Shown piece after piece: positions 28,553 to 34,419 of a stretch of 64,000 nucleotides of DNA. The notes under the pieces are model-generated. The model searched no databases and was not told the origin of the DNA. It saw only the letters and a list, made by a program, of their open reading frames with translations. Source of the stretch: Alviniconcha marisindica (Eukaryota > Mollusca > Gastropoda > Provannidae); the NCBI GenBank assembly GCA_018857735.1, contig JABMCL010002785.1:92001-156000 (forward strand). The letters are read 5' to 3'. Within the stretch, counting starts at the first letter, position 1. Each line of letters opens with the position of its first letter. Position numbers and translations under genes: made by a program.

Positions 28553-31005
28553 TGTGCGTGTGTGTTACTTACATGTGCATGAACACATGTGTGTGTGCAT
28601 GTGTGCAAGTATGTGTCTATGAATGTACATGTGTGTGTGCGCGTGTGTGTACGTGCGTGCGTGTGTCTGTCTGTACATGTGTGCAAATGTTCTGCATTAA
28701 AAAAAATACCTTGATTTTGAAGAGCAAGTTCTCTCTTTGGGAGTTGCGCTCATGCAGTTCTCGTTTCAAGGACGTGTACTCAGCATCAGTGCAGGGGCTG
28801 TCCGCAACACCTCCACCTGAGTGCAAACAAAGCCGACCATCATTTGTCATGCAACAGGACAGTGAGGCTGACAGTAAAGTGCAGGGGCTGTCCGCAACAC
28901 CTCCACCTGAGTGCAAACACAGCCAACCATCATTTGTCATGCAACGGCGGAGTGAGGCCGTGACAGTCAAGGAATACATAACAGATACCTGTCTCTAATA
29001 CTGGTTCCACCAGCACTGAACCAGAACACCTAAAAACCCAACCAAAGGCGGTGACAGGGATCAGTAATTGGGACACTGGCTGCTGGAGTGAGAGGTGGAG
29101 GTCTGAATTCACCTTCAAGCAGTAAATACCCCCCCCCCCTGCTTTTCCCCTTCAGCCCCCCCCCCCCCCCCCCCCACTTTAGCTGTCACTGTAGCCGGCC
29201 GGGCTAATTAATCAATTTGTTGAAGATGCTTGTATAACAACTTTTATTAGGACAGTAATTTTTAACCCCTGCCCCACTTACGCTCTCCTTGGGTAGTACA
29301 CCCCCCTCCCCTATCTCGATTTAGCTTTCACTGGATAGTACATTCCCTGTCCCATCCCACTTCAGCTCTCCCTGGGTAGTACACCCCCCTCCCCTATCTC
29401 GATTTAGCTTTCACTGGATAGTACATTCCCTGTCCCATCCCACTTCAGCTCTCCTTGGGTAGTCACCCCCCTCCCCCCATCCCCATTAGCTCCGAGTAGT
29501 ACACCCCCCTCCCCCCACTTTAGTTCTCACTGGGTAGTACATTTACCTCCATCCACATTAGCTCTCATTGGGTATCACATCCCCCCCCCCCCCCCCACTT
29601 TAGTTCTCACTGGTAGTACATCCCCTGCCCCACCCCACTTTGAGCTCTCACTGGTAGTACATCCCCTGCCCCACCCCACTTTAGCTCTCACTGGTAGTAC
29701 TTCCCCTGCCCCACCCCACTTTAGCTCACTGGTAGTACATCTCCTGCCCCACCCCACTTTAGCTCTCACTGGTAGTACATCCCCTGCCCCACCCCACTTT
29801 AGCTCTCACTGGTAGTACATCCCCTGCCCCACCCCACTTTAGCTCTCACTGGTAGTACATCCCCTGCCCCCCCCACTTTAGCTCTCACTGGTAGTACATC
29901 CCCTGCCCCACCCCACTTTAGCTCTCACTGGTAGTACATCCCCTGCCCCACCCCACTTTAGCTCTCACTGGTAGTACATCCCCTGCCCACCCCACTTTAG
30001 CTCTCACTGGTAGTACATCCCCTGCCCCACCCCACTTTAGCTCTCACTGGTAGTACTTCCCCTGCCCCACCCACTTTGGCTCTCATGGTAGTACATCCCC
30101 CCACCCCACTTTAGCTCTCACTGGTAGTACTTCCCCTGCCCACCCCACTTTGGCTCTCACTGGTAGTACATCCCCTCCCCACCACTTTAGCTCTCACTGG
30201 GAGTACATCCCCTGCCCCACCCCACTTTGGCTCTCATTGGGTAGTACATCCCCTTCCCTCGTCCCACTTTAGCTCTCACTGGGCAGTACATCCCCTGCCC
30301 CACCCCACTTTGGCTCTCATTGGGTAGTGCATCCCCTTCCCTCGTGCCACTTTAGCTCTCACTGGGCAGTACATCCCCTGCCCCACCCCACTTTGGCTCT
30401 CATTGGGTAGTGCATCCCCTTCCCTCGTGCCACTTTAGCTCTCACTGGGCAGTACATCCCCTGCCCCACCCCACTTTGGCTCTCATTGGGTAGTGCATCC
30501 CCTTCCCTCGTGCCACTTTAGCTCTCACTGGGCAGTACATCCCCTGCCCCACCCCACTTTGGCTCTCATTGGGTAGTGCATCCCCTTCCCTCGTGCCACT
30601 TTAGCTCTCACTGGGCAGTACATCCCCTGCCCCACCCCACTTTGGCTCTCATTGGGTAGTGCATCCCCTTCCCTCGTCCCACTTTAGCTCTCACTGGGCA
30701 GTACATCCCCTGCCCCACCCCACTTTGGCTCTCATTGGGTAGTGCATCCCCTTCCCTCGTGCCACTTTAGCTCTCACTGGGCAGTACATCCCCTGCCCCA
30801 CCCCACTTTGGCTCTCATTGGGTAGTGCATCCCCTTCCCTCGTGCCACTTTAGCTCTCACTGGGCAGTACATCTCCTCAGTGTCTAGTCCTCCTCGTGTC
30901 TACAGGGCTCATTGTCTAGTCTTTCAAACAGGACCCCCCAAAAAAGAGGCCCCACGTGCTTGCACACTCACGGCAATGGACATCATTATATTGTCTGGCA
31001 AACTT
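1474..31005 (-). CDS. KIFC3: Kinesin-14 (KIFC3-like) gene, 19 exons, 5' end incomplete
   Basis: Minus-strand split gene for a C-terminal-motor kinesin. I placed 19 exons by homology and GT-AG borders; all join in one frame and the lengths sum to 2895 nt (964 codons plus stop). Residue numbers below count from the first recovered codon. Layout: Ser/Thr/Pro linker near 120-170, coiled coil to about 570, neck and ELKGNIRV motor start near 574, P-loop GQTGSGKT near 661, switch [11 protein letters not shown] near 771, switch II DLAGSE near 805, motor end near 903, Ser/Pro tail to 964. Known family role: minus-end-directed microtubule motors; vertebrate KIFC3 acts at adherens junctions, Golgi and centrosomes. 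The motif [19 protein letters not shown] and the long stalk favour KIFC3 over KIFC1. The true start codon lies upstream and was not proven. Exons are listed separately. Confidence 0.92.
1734..1739 (-). promoter_or_regulatory. Possible intronic poly(A) signal AATAAA
   Basis: TTTATT on the plus strand is AATAAA on the gene strand. It lies in the last kinesin intron, about 475 bp after the stop that would be used if exon 18 is not spliced. Functional use is inferred only. Confidence 0.3.
2235..2383 (-). CDS. KIFC3: Kinesin exon 18 (motor end)
   Basis: 149 nt, completes the Gly codon then [17 protein letters not shown] and [15 protein letters not shown], the last motor helix, and [13 protein letters not shown]. 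Donor GTTGGT is weak. Without splicing the frame ends seven codons later (TAG near 2214), which would give a short alternative C-terminus. Confidence 0.95.
2467..3297 (-). mobile_element. THAP-bearing DNA transposon remnant, ~830 bp
   Basis: Bounded by inverted repeats of 21 bp: TTAAAGGACAAGTCCAAGGTT at 2467-2487 (left) and its inverse, with two or three mismatches, at 3277-3297. It sits in the kinesin intron between exons 17 and 18 and carries one THAP-domain reading frame. No clear target duplication. The size means it is non-autonomous or internally deleted. P-element-like elements are the best known THAP carriers, but the class is inferred. Confidence 0.65.
2647..3018 (-). CDS. THAP-domain protein, transposon-borne, probably truncated
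   Basis: ATG at 3018 opens a 123-residue frame. It shows a THAP zinc-finger pattern: MPGYC with C5, C10 (C-x4-C), W35, then CSEHF with C56 and H59 (C-x45-C-x2-H). THAP domains bind DNA and are common in P-element-type transposases and their host-derived relatives. After about residue 65 the sequence no longer reads like the usual AVPT motif region, suggesting decay or a frameshift, and no transposase catalytic region follows. It lies inside a kinesin intron on the same strand, within terminal inverted repeats, so I treat it as part of a mobile element, not a host gene. Confidence 0.7.
   Translation of the reverse strand: MPGYCVAANCNNSQMTPGITMHELLCNRPAVRRKWIKFIRFKLADFLAAPHHAPLCSEHFSECDFSNPMEYRMEFALKLTQCSCTLSKSCLQTDTAVSLWVSRAKYQFHLRSSSWPFCSDSPE
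3395..3625 (-). mobile_element. tRNA-derived SINE, family A, minus orientation
   Basis: Diverged copy. The tRNA-like head (3555-3625, reversed) ends GCTAGGTCAAACCGGCTGAC, and the body shares CACTGTCACCACCAG and AAGAGAAAGGACAGCCGAAGC with the copy at 49.4 kb. Confidence 0.65.
4025..4222 (-). CDS. KIFC3: Kinesin exon 17 (switch II)
   Basis: 198 nt, phase 1 in and 1 out. Encodes [20 protein letters not shown] (switch II DLAGSE), then the microtubule-binding helix segment [20 protein letters not shown] and [18 protein letters not shown]. Acceptor GATCGCAG, donor GTGAGG. Confidence 0.98.
4712..4841 (-). CDS. KIFC3: Kinesin exon 16 (switch I)
   Basis: 130 nt, phase 0 in and 1 out. Encodes [20 protein letters not shown] with the switch I signature [10 protein letters not shown], which senses the nucleotide gamma phosphate, then [19 protein letters not shown]. 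Donor GTGAGC. Confidence 0.96.
4925..4980. repeat. GT microsatellite
   Basis: (TG)n with TGCA interruptions in the intron between kinesin exons 15 and 16. Confidence 0.9.
5018..5335. repeat. Tandem duplication, two ~158-bp units
   Basis: The block beginning TATATTACCTGTGTTTACAA is repeated almost exactly from 5176. The long plus frame here simply reads the duplication. Confidence 0.85.
5825..6480. repeat. ~60-bp minisatellite, about 11 units
   Basis: Unit contains AGAGAGTGCTGATTCNGTGC and CACATCACTGCAGTGTCGTG. It ends about 15 bp from the donor of kinesin exon 15. Unit length is near a multiple of three, so long false reading frames appear on both strands. Confidence 0.92.
6497..6617 (-). 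CDS. KIFC3: Kinesin exon 15 (motor)
   Basis: 121 nt, completes a split Arg codon to give RDLL, then [20 protein letters not shown] and SSLQDVNR; phase 0 out. This is the loop-8 region of the motor. Acceptor TTCCACAG, donor GTAATC. The exon sits between two different minisatellites. Confidence 0.95.
6713..7735. repeat. ~79-bp minisatellite, about 12 units
   Basis: Unit contains CACCAGCTGCAGAGGCGCCA, CCCTCTTCCCACTGACAGCT and GACTGCTGGGCCACATACAT. One interruption with unrelated sequence lies at 7425-7600. Long false frames on both strands. It lies in the intron before kinesin exon 15. Confidence 0.92.
7790..8755. repeat. ~37-bp minisatellite, about 26 units
   Basis: Unit GAGTGTCCCTGTGGGACAGG plus ACCCCAGACAGAT. 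It ends about 10 bp before the donor of kinesin exon 14. The core TCCCTGTGGGACAGGA is partly palindromic. Confidence 0.93.
8766..8896 (-). CDS. KIFC3: Kinesin exon 14 (motor)
   Basis: 131 nt, phase 0 in and 2 out. Encodes [17 protein letters not shown] and [16 protein letters not shown], the conserved strand with the EIYNE motif. Donor GTCAGT-like (GTCAG). The 37-bp minisatellite ends about 10 bp from this donor. Confidence 0.96.
8927..9075. repeat. Duplicated ~75-bp segment
   Basis: Two copies of the block containing TTAGAAACCTTGGACNGGAG and CTCTAGCC. Confidence 0.7.
9390..9960. mobile_element. Inverted pair of SINE-like elements, family C
   Basis: The segment 9395-9480 (CCTGTAACCTGCCACCCACA...) is the inverse of 9635-9720 (GTGCAGGTGGCAGGTTACAG). 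Between them lies a reversed tRNA-like head (9545-9610) with an A-box-like TAGGTCAGTGGTAGAATGCC on the minus strand. The right end has a SINE/LINE-like tail GCGCTATATAAGCAATCATC. Confidence 0.6.
10200..10430 (+). mobile_element. tRNA-derived SINE, family A, plus orientation
   Basis: tRNA-like head with A box GGTCCAGTGGTAAGGC and B box GGTTCCATTCC, followed by CTTCGGCTCTCCTGATCTTC and the body CACATTTAATGGCTCTTATT. Same family as 51520. Confidence 0.75.
10648..10752 (-). CDS. KIFC3: Kinesin exon 13 (P-loop)
   Basis: 105 nt, 35 codons, phase 0 to 0. Contains [19 protein letters not shown] and the Walker A P-loop GQTGSGKT that binds ATP phosphates, ending FTME. No residue expected for activity is missing. 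Donor GTACTT, acceptor TTCTTCAG. Confidence 0.97.
11015..11155. mobile_element. Dispersed repeat D, copy 1
   Basis: Shares GGGAGTTAAC, ACTCTCACCTGGCATGC and GTAAATACAAGGT with 52085-52230. In the intron between kinesin exons 12 and 13. Class unknown. Confidence 0.6.
11261..11442 (-). CDS. KIFC3: Kinesin exon 12 (motor start)
   Basis: 182 nt, phase 1 in and 0 out. Encodes [16 protein letters not shown] (first motor strand), then [14 protein letters not shown] and the FEFDKVF motif that precedes the P-loop strand. Ends SSSQVQ. Donor GTAAAA. Confidence 0.96.
11692..11825. repeat. ~26-bp tandem repeat, about 5 units
   Basis: Unit CTGCTATATGATGGCCGATA plus CCATGTGG. Confidence 0.8.
12371..12390. 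repeat. Poly-C tract, ~20 bp
   Basis: Homopolymer about 80 bp downstream of the exon 11 donor; G tract in the transcript. Confidence 0.9.
12469..12580 (-). CDS. KIFC3: Kinesin exon 11 (neck)
   Basis: 112 nt, phase 0 in and 1 out. Encodes the stalk-neck region [20 protein letters not shown] and [10 protein letters not shown], the conserved kinesin-14 neck that leads into the GNIRV motor start in the next exon. Acceptor TTGGGCAG, donor GTAGGC. Confidence 0.95.
13116..13394 (-). CDS. KIFC3: Kinesin exon 10 (coiled coil)
   Basis: 279 nt, 93 codons, phase 0 to 0, the longest exon. Starts [20 protein letters not shown], highly charged helix, then [20 protein letters not shown], which aligns by eye with the stalk end of KIFC3. 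Acceptor TGTTGCAG is copied in every unit of the upstream 81-bp minisatellite; donor GTAGGT. Confidence 0.93.
13395..14260. repeat. ~81-bp minisatellite carrying splice-acceptor copies
   Basis: About 10 units. Each contains CAGCTGCAACAGCGTGTTTG, which on the gene strand is the acceptor of kinesin exon 10 (TGTTGCAG then CTG). The rest, GTTGATCACTTTTGTATAGC, matches dispersed sequence at 14450 and looks retroposon-derived. Confidence 0.92.
14270..14640. mobile_element. Probable retroposon remnants (GCGCTAT tails)
   Basis: Two diverged copies share CTTTTGTATAGCGCTATTCT, CAACCAGACTCACTG and ATCCANGNAAGTGGTGT, also seen at 9820-9950. Likely SINE/LINE tail material. Confidence 0.5.
14970..15371. 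repeat. ~40-bp minisatellite carrying splice-donor copies
   Basis: About 10 units of CTTACCTTGTCTTTGAGAGA plus TTCTGTATGCCTGCATTATTAC (split). On the gene strand each unit is a copy of the last bases of kinesin exon 9 plus its donor GTAAGC. Confidence 0.9.
15372..15530 (-). CDS. KIFC3: Kinesin exon 9 (coiled coil)
   Basis: 159 nt, 53 codons, phase 0 to 0. Starts [19 protein letters not shown], a stretch with a recognisable counterpart in vertebrate KIFC3, and ends MKTESLKDQ. Donor GTAAGC; the 3' exon edge and donor are repeated through the adjoining array at 14970-15370. Confidence 0.9.
15675..15840. repeat. Duplicated ~100-bp segment
   Basis: Two copies of TTTTCAGGCTTTTNGATTCC with ACCACTACCTGTACAGTCTT. 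Confidence 0.75.
15900..16350. repeat. 67-bp minisatellite, about 6.5 units
   Basis: Unit contains CCAGTACAAATTGTACATAA and CCACGCACATAGCAGCAAGC. AAATTGTACA includes a small palindrome. Confidence 0.93.
16490..17425. repeat. 22-bp purine-rich minisatellite, about 42 units
   Basis: Unit AGAGCTACAGGACAAGACAG with AA; variants with GGACTAGACAG alternate. In the intron after kinesin exon 8. Confidence 0.95.
17594..17944. mobile_element. Palindromic MITE with TTGTCGCGACAA motifs, copy 1
   Basis: 351 bp. Left end TCATTGGCGGGAGCTGCC, right end the inverse GGCAGCTCCTGCCAATGA, both flanked by TA, the expected Tc1/mariner-type target duplication. The inside is many copies of the palindrome TTGTCGCGACAA and variants, able to fold on itself. 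No coding capacity. It lies 40 bp past the exon 8 donor. Confidence 0.75.
17984..18140 (-). CDS. KIFC3: Kinesin exon 8 (coiled coil)
   Basis: 157 nt, completing the Arg codon then 52 codons, phase 0 out. Encodes [17 protein letters not shown] and a helix ending ALQAKDPD. Donor GTGAGT. A palindromic MITE lies only 40 bp into the downstream intron. Confidence 0.87.
18609..19080. repeat. 52-bp minisatellite, about 9 units
   Basis: Very uniform units of TCTGAACACAGTCTGCTCAC and AACACAGAATCTCAACCGGG. Near identity suggests recent expansion. Confidence 0.95.
19203..19375 (-). CDS. KIFC3: Kinesin exon 7 (coiled coil)
   Basis: 173 nt, phase 0 in and 2 out. Starts [20 protein letters not shown] and is a continuous charged, Gln-rich helix ending HQLYN with a split Arg codon. 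Acceptor GTTTTCCAG, donor GTACCA. Confidence 0.87.
19380..19455. repeat. 28-bp tandem repeat, 3 units
   Basis: Unit AAACAAAACTCAGTTTGAGA with AAGCAAA, just upstream of the exon 7 acceptor. Confidence 0.85.
19485..20830. repeat. ~38-bp minisatellite, about 35 units
   Basis: Unit CACCTGGGTGTTACTGACAC with AATTCCATGGATACA. The right half changes to a related TGACGATTTCATGGATACGT variant, so the array has two subfamilies. Confidence 0.95.
20981..21145 (-). CDS. KIFC3: Kinesin exon 6 (coiled coil)
   Basis: 165 nt, 55 codons, phase 0 to 0. Starts [20 protein letters not shown], continues with a helix and a probable break at NPSVSYSPQ, ending AEELR. Donor GTGAGG, acceptor TTTCACAG. Confidence 0.88.
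21308..21412. repeat. GT microsatellite
   Basis: Three GT blocks separated by a T tract and CATGTGTATGAACG. Confidence 0.9.
21530..22290. repeat. 21-bp minisatellite carrying splice-donor copies
   Basis: About 36 units of TGTCATGGTGTACCTGTCCA (plus A or G). On the gene strand each unit reads GGACAG then GTACACC, identical to the true donor of kinesin exon 5. The unit is 21 bp, so all six frames stay open and produce long false proteins. Confidence 0.95.
22279..22398 (-). CDS. KIFC3: Kinesin exon 5 (coiled coil)
   Basis: 120 nt, phase 0 to 0. Encodes [18 protein letters not shown] then a charged helix ending EDKENTGQ. The donor GTACACC and the last exon bases are themselves the first unit of the 21-bp intronic minisatellite, so the exon-intron border is inside the array. 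Confidence 0.88.
22585..22680 (-). mobile_element. SINE family A 3' end fragment
   Basis: Contains CTTAATGTCCACAGAAACCA and TAGGGCTTATTAGGGATGGG, matching the 3' part of the copy at 49436. Confidence 0.6.
22930..23245. repeat. ~52-bp tandem repeat, 5-6 units
   Basis: Unit CACACAGACAGCAAGCCAAC with TTTCTCACAAAGGA and AATCAGGATAT; last units diverge. Confidence 0.9.
23765..24030. repeat. ~120-bp duplication ending in poly-C
   Basis: Two to three copies of GCTGGTCTGAATGT with CTTCAGCAGACCAGCTGCTC followed by long C tracts at 23831-23842 and 23943-23960. Confidence 0.75.
24475..25480. repeat. ~27-bp minisatellite, about 37 units
   Basis: Unit CACAGTGGTAAGGAACACAT with GACGGTCA; a subfamily with GTTACTCAAAGCACACAATG is interleaved at 24790-25140. 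It begins about 10 bp into the intron after kinesin exon 4. Confidence 0.95.
25491..25720 (-). CDS. KIFC3: Kinesin exon 4 (Ser/Thr/Pro linker plus coiled coil)
   Basis: 230 nt, phase 1 in and 0 out. About 55 residues are a low-complexity Ser/Thr/Pro/Ala linker, likely disordered, then the helix [20 protein letters not shown]. Two other frames are also partly open but do not match the splice phases. Acceptor TGTCCCACAG, donor GTGGGT. A 27-bp minisatellite starts about 10 bp into the downstream intron. Confidence 0.85.
25791..25880. repeat. GT microsatellite, ~90 bp
   Basis: Nearly pure (GT)n, then GCGCGAGCATGCGTGCATGC. Confidence 0.95.
26248..26440 (-). CDS. KIFC3: Kinesin exon 3 (coiled coil)
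   Basis: 193 nt, phase 0 in and 1 out. Starts [20 protein letters not shown] and continues as heptad-rich helix ending LEDRIH. Acceptor TGTGCGCAG, donor GTATGG. Copies of its 5' edge form a 66-bp tandem repeat just upstream in the intron. Confidence 0.88.
26490..26770. repeat. 66-bp tandem repeat made from kinesin exon 3 edge
   Basis: About 4-5 units. On the gene strand each reads an acceptor (GCATACACAG) then GACCTGACAGAGAACACTCA, a copy of the first bases of exon 3 ([10 protein letters not shown]). The unit is 22 codons and open in the kinesin frame, but the bases just before true exon 3 contain an in-frame TAA. Confidence 0.85.
27630..28260. repeat. 68-bp minisatellite, about 9 units
   Basis: Unit TGTGCGCAGCTACTCTAACT with TTGCTTGGACTGAGTGATGC. 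Two variants (CTCTAAC and AATAAC) alternate in blocks. Confidence 0.95.
28504..28680. repeat. GT microsatellite, compound
   Basis: (GT)n of about 50 bp followed by mixed TGTGTGCATG tracts, 25 bp beyond the donor of kinesin exon 2. Confidence 0.9.
28710..28816 (-). CDS. KIFC3: Kinesin exon 2 (stalk start)
   Basis: 107 nt, phase 1 in and 0 out. It encodes [14 protein letters not shown] followed by the charged helical stretch [19 protein letters not shown]. Acceptor is TTTGCACTCAG, donor is GTATTT. The acceptor and exon edge are duplicated about 75 bp upstream (28880-28950). Confidence 0.82.
29110..30880. repeat. C-rich minisatellite, ~1.7 kb
   Basis: Units of about 40 bp with CTTTAGCTCTCACTGGTAGT and ACATCCCCTGCCCCACCCCA; from about 30230 a higher-order repeat of about 86 bp (two alternating units) appears, about 7 copies. 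Poly-C runs at 29130-29175 and 29581-29597. G-rich in the kinesin transcript. Confidence 0.93.
30972..31005 (-). CDS. KIFC3: Kinesin exon 1 of 19 recovered (34-nt microexon)
   Basis: A 34-nt exon preceded by the pyrimidine-rich acceptor CTCTTTTTTCCACAG and followed by the strong donor GTGAGT. It reads [11 protein letters not shown] plus one base, and that base completes an Arg codon with the GT at the start of the next exon, so the phase fits. It is the weakest of the exon set because it is short and has no family motif. The open frame continues upstream through the acceptor, so an unspliced alternative cannot be excluded by frame alone. Confidence 0.6.
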
Positions 31006-31170
31006 CTGTGGAAAAAAGAGCAACAAAAGCAACGCCAGAGCAGCGTCAGGGACTAGTGAGGCTGTGCTTGTGTCACTCTGCTGCTGCTGGCTTTCAACTT
31101 CAAATGCAGACCAGCTCAACCCAGAACTGTCGCCGTGTGTTGGAGCACCTTCATCTGTCTGAAGCTTTAC

Positions 31171-31279
31171 AGCGTCTAACGTTTGTAAGCCAAGCGAGCC
31201 GGCTATCCTTTCAACTTGAGCCAGTGAGTGTTGGCTTATTTCAGCAATGCGATTTTCATTGCATGTCATTTCAACGTCC
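31171..31279 (-). CDS. Possible upstream kinesin exon
   Basis: After the acceptor CTCCAGCTTCAG the frame reads DVEMTCNENRIAEISQHS and then a helical-looking stretch to LQTLDA, before a possible donor GTAAAG. That ends in phase 0, which would fit the 34-nt microexon. The frame stays open all the way into the microexon, so the donor is uncertain. The internal ATG at 31269 could be the start codon. No family motif supports it. Confidence 0.25.
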
Positions 31280-31359
31280 CTGAAGCTGGAGTGTAACCAC
31301 TTCAATGGCAAGCGACTGTGTGCAGGAGTCCGACGCCCTCGGGTGTTCAGCTGCAGGCT

Positions 31360-31422
31360 GGAGTGTTGCTTTACGTCCACAGAAACCGTAGGCTTATTAG
31401 GGACGGGAGCCCAGGACAGCCA
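31360..31422 (-). mobile_element. SINE family A 3' end fragment
   Basis: Contains TTACGTCCACAGAAACCGTA and GGCTTATTAGGGACGGG. Confidence 0.6.
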
Positions 31423-31879
31423 CGGCTAACAGTAACACCGCTTTCTGTGAACGCGGTTCATGCTCCCCGAAACTTGCAGTCCACGCACGCATACCCCCAA
31501 TGCCTGACTGCACCCCACGCCTACGTGCATGTTTGACATGGCTTTTTATAGTATTAGGTTAGCTCTATAGACGTACATGTGGGGAAAGCTGCAGATGCAG
31601 AATCTGGTCACCATGAGGTCAGGGTCTGGGTTGTGATGGGTGAAAGCAAACAACAGCATTGTAACCAGTGTGCCTCTGCAGACATGTGGTTGCGTAATTC
31701 TCTGGTTACGGCATCTTAACAACTCCATAAAGAACCAGCAAGTGGTTCACTGCAAGTAGTCATACCCTGCCCGACCGCTACCGCCCCCACAATCTTGACA
31801 CACAATACCGGCAATTCAAGTGGCAGCGATCCATTACCGACAAACACACTGGCCTTTTCTCTATCATGTCAAGCAAAAC

Positions 31880-32150
31880 ACAATTAGTGTATTTTGTTTG
31901 TTTGTTTGTTTGTGTATGTGTGTGCGCGTGCCTTATACGTAATTAATCAAGTTTTGTTTTGTTTTAGTCACCAGTTGCGTTGATTTCCCCATTCATTTGC
32001 TTATTATTAATATGTGTATGTATGTGTGTTTATTTTTGTAATCCATATTTTTATGTGTATGTTTTGTTTGTGTACAAATGGTATTTTTGAAGTTTTCAGC
32101 CACATGGTAGGCGCTTTATAAGTTTTCTGTATTGTTATTACTGACTCGAA
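31880..32150 (+). mobile_element. Possible LINE/SINE 3' tail
   Basis: AT- and T-rich tract ending GGTAGGCGCTTTATAAGTTT then TCTGTATTGTTATTACT, a layout usual for CR1/L2-like 3' ends. No coding remnant seen. Confidence 0.35.
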
Positions 32151-32214
32151 GGCATGTGCTTTCCAAGGCAAAACTAAAGCATTTTCATTCCATGTGCATC
32201 AAAAAACGACCCCT

Positions 32215-32760
32215 TAAAAAAAAAGCAAAAAAAAAGCAAAGAAAAGAAAAAAAGAGAACAAACCAAAACAAGCAAAGACCAAAAAAAAAACCAAAAAAAA
32301 CCCAGCGCTGACGAAGCAGCTTCAACCATGACCAGTAACTACAGCTTTACGACGCTGCCATGGCAACGCGGACCCGACCGGAGTGTCCTTGCACACGGGA
32401 CTAAACCACACTGGTCGTCAAGGTCTAAAGGACAGCACCAGTGCGGTACAATTATGCAAATGAGCCCCCGGAATCCAGCAAGGCCTGTTTGCCGGGTGTG
32501 ATGGCGCAGTTTGCGTGTGGACTACTGAAGAGGTTGTCAGCGGGTGCTTCAAGCATCAAAGGGTGGGGGCGGAAGGGGGGGGCGGGGGTGGGAGGGGGAG
32601 GAGATAGCTATCTGCATACACTGCAGGGCCGTCCGCTTCACTGACTGTGCTACCATCGCAAACAAGATCCCATTAATTATACCCATCAACACCGAGCTCC
32701 GCGTCAGGTACAGTAAGTGCAGGACTGGCAAACACCGACTAGTAATGTAGCAGTGACGGT
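32215..32760. other. No gene seen
   Basis: A-rich stretch (32215-32305), then unique sequence with a G-rich patch at 32565-32605. Short frames lack motifs or splice context. Confidence 0.5.
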
Positions 32761-32932
32761 TTCCTCTCCATCATCGCAGCAGTCAAACATAGTTTTTTAG
32801 TTTTTTGAGTTCCTTTGTTCAGTTGAGATTTGTCGCTGCACGGCAGGCCACAGTATTGTTGGTCTGTTTCTTTATCTTCATGGCGCTGCACAGTAAAACC
32901 ACAGTCTTGTCACGCTGTCTGATGGAATTAAA

Positions 32933-33150
32933 CCCCCCCCCCCCCCCCCCCGGGGAGGGGAGATCACTGCTGAAACGGTCGTTTCAGTCTCTGGAGTAAT
33001 TGGTACAAAAGTTCTGTCGCGCGCGCGTGTATGTGTGTGACTGCGCGTGTGTGCGTGTGCGTATGCGTGTGTGTTTGTTTGCGTGTGTGTGTGTGTGTGT
33101 GTATGTGTGCGCGCGTGTGTGTGTGTGTGTGACAGGAGTATCTGGCCTAA
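32933..33150. repeat. Poly-C then GT/GC microsatellite
   Basis: C tract at 32933-32951, then alternating purine-pyrimidine sequence CGCGCGCGTGTATGTGTGTG and (GT)n to 33131, able to adopt Z-DNA. Confidence 0.85.
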
Positions 33151-33724
33151 TGAGTACCTGCTGTGCACCTAGGTAAATACCCCACTTGTCATGCAGTTAC
33201 TCTCAAACAGTCCAGATATTGACGGCTTCAGCAGTACCGTACACGCAAACCGCTCCAACCCGCTTTTTAATGCAGCTCAGCTGACCCAAACAAGACCTTG
33301 CTCTGTCTGTGAGTGCCACTGAAGCACATGTCAACAATCTCTTCTCTCGCTGACAGCCAGCTTTTTACTTAAAATAGACGGGCTTTGCCGCTGACCGAGT
33401 GAGAGAAAGTGGCCAGCTGAGCACGCAACAGTCACGCTAGCGAAGGGACGGTTGGAGGCCGGCACGCAAAAGTCACGCTAACGAAGGGACGGTTGGAGGC
33501 CGGCACGCAGCTGGGACTTCAAAGAAGATCACTTAAAAATAATATTTATAAAAAAAAAAATCGCAGTCATCCACCTGACTCCCAGGTAATATATATGTTT
33601 ACAGGTACATGCCCGAAGCACACATTTAATCACCAACACGACTTGCCTCTCTCAGCCCCCCCCCCCCCCCCCCCTCCCAGCACGCCCTCAATTTAAGTCG
33701 GTCGGCGGTTATTTAGCCTCAACC

Positions 33725-34190
33725 CCACCCTCGAGTTTGTTCTGTTACCCCTGTGAAATCCAACTGACTGAGTCATACTATCGGAACTGTCAGTTTGTTC
33801 TGTTACCCCTGTGAAATCCAGCTGACTGAGTCATACTATCGTTAACTGTCAGTTTGTTCTGTTACCCCTGTGAAATCCAACTGACTGAGTCATACTATCG
33901 TTAACTGTCAGTTTGTTCTGTTACCCCTGTGAAATCCAGCTGACTGAGTCATACTATCGTTAACTGTCAGTTTGTTCTGTTACCCCTGTGAAATCCAGCT
34001 GACTGAGTCATACTATCGTTAACTGTCAGTTTGTTCTGTTACCCCTGTGAAATCCAGCTGACTGAGTCATACTATCGTTAACTGTCAGTTTGTTCTGTTA
34101 CCCCTGTGAAATCCAGCTGACTGAGTCATACTATCGTTAACTGTCAGTTTGTTCCGTTACCCCTGTGAAATCCAGCTGACTGAATCGTTC
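33725..34190. repeat. 59-bp minisatellite, 8 units
   Basis: Unit GTTTGTTCTGTTACCCCTGT with CAGCTGACTGAGTCATACTA. Contains TGACTGAGTCA, an AP-1-like site, once per unit. Confidence 0.95.
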
Positions 34191-34419
34191 TCCGGGAACT
34201 GAGTTGGGAACGTTCACTCCTTCCCCTCACCCACCCGGCCCCCAGCACGCCCTCAACCTGACTTAACTCGGTCGCTGCCTACAGTTATTCAGCCCCCACC
34301 CCACCCCACATCGTGCTTACTCCACTAGCCGTGGGAAATAACACTGATAAATTCATTCATTCTCTAAGAGCTCAAATATCTCTGGAATGGTCAACAGGAC
34401 TCCCCCCAGCCACCCCATA

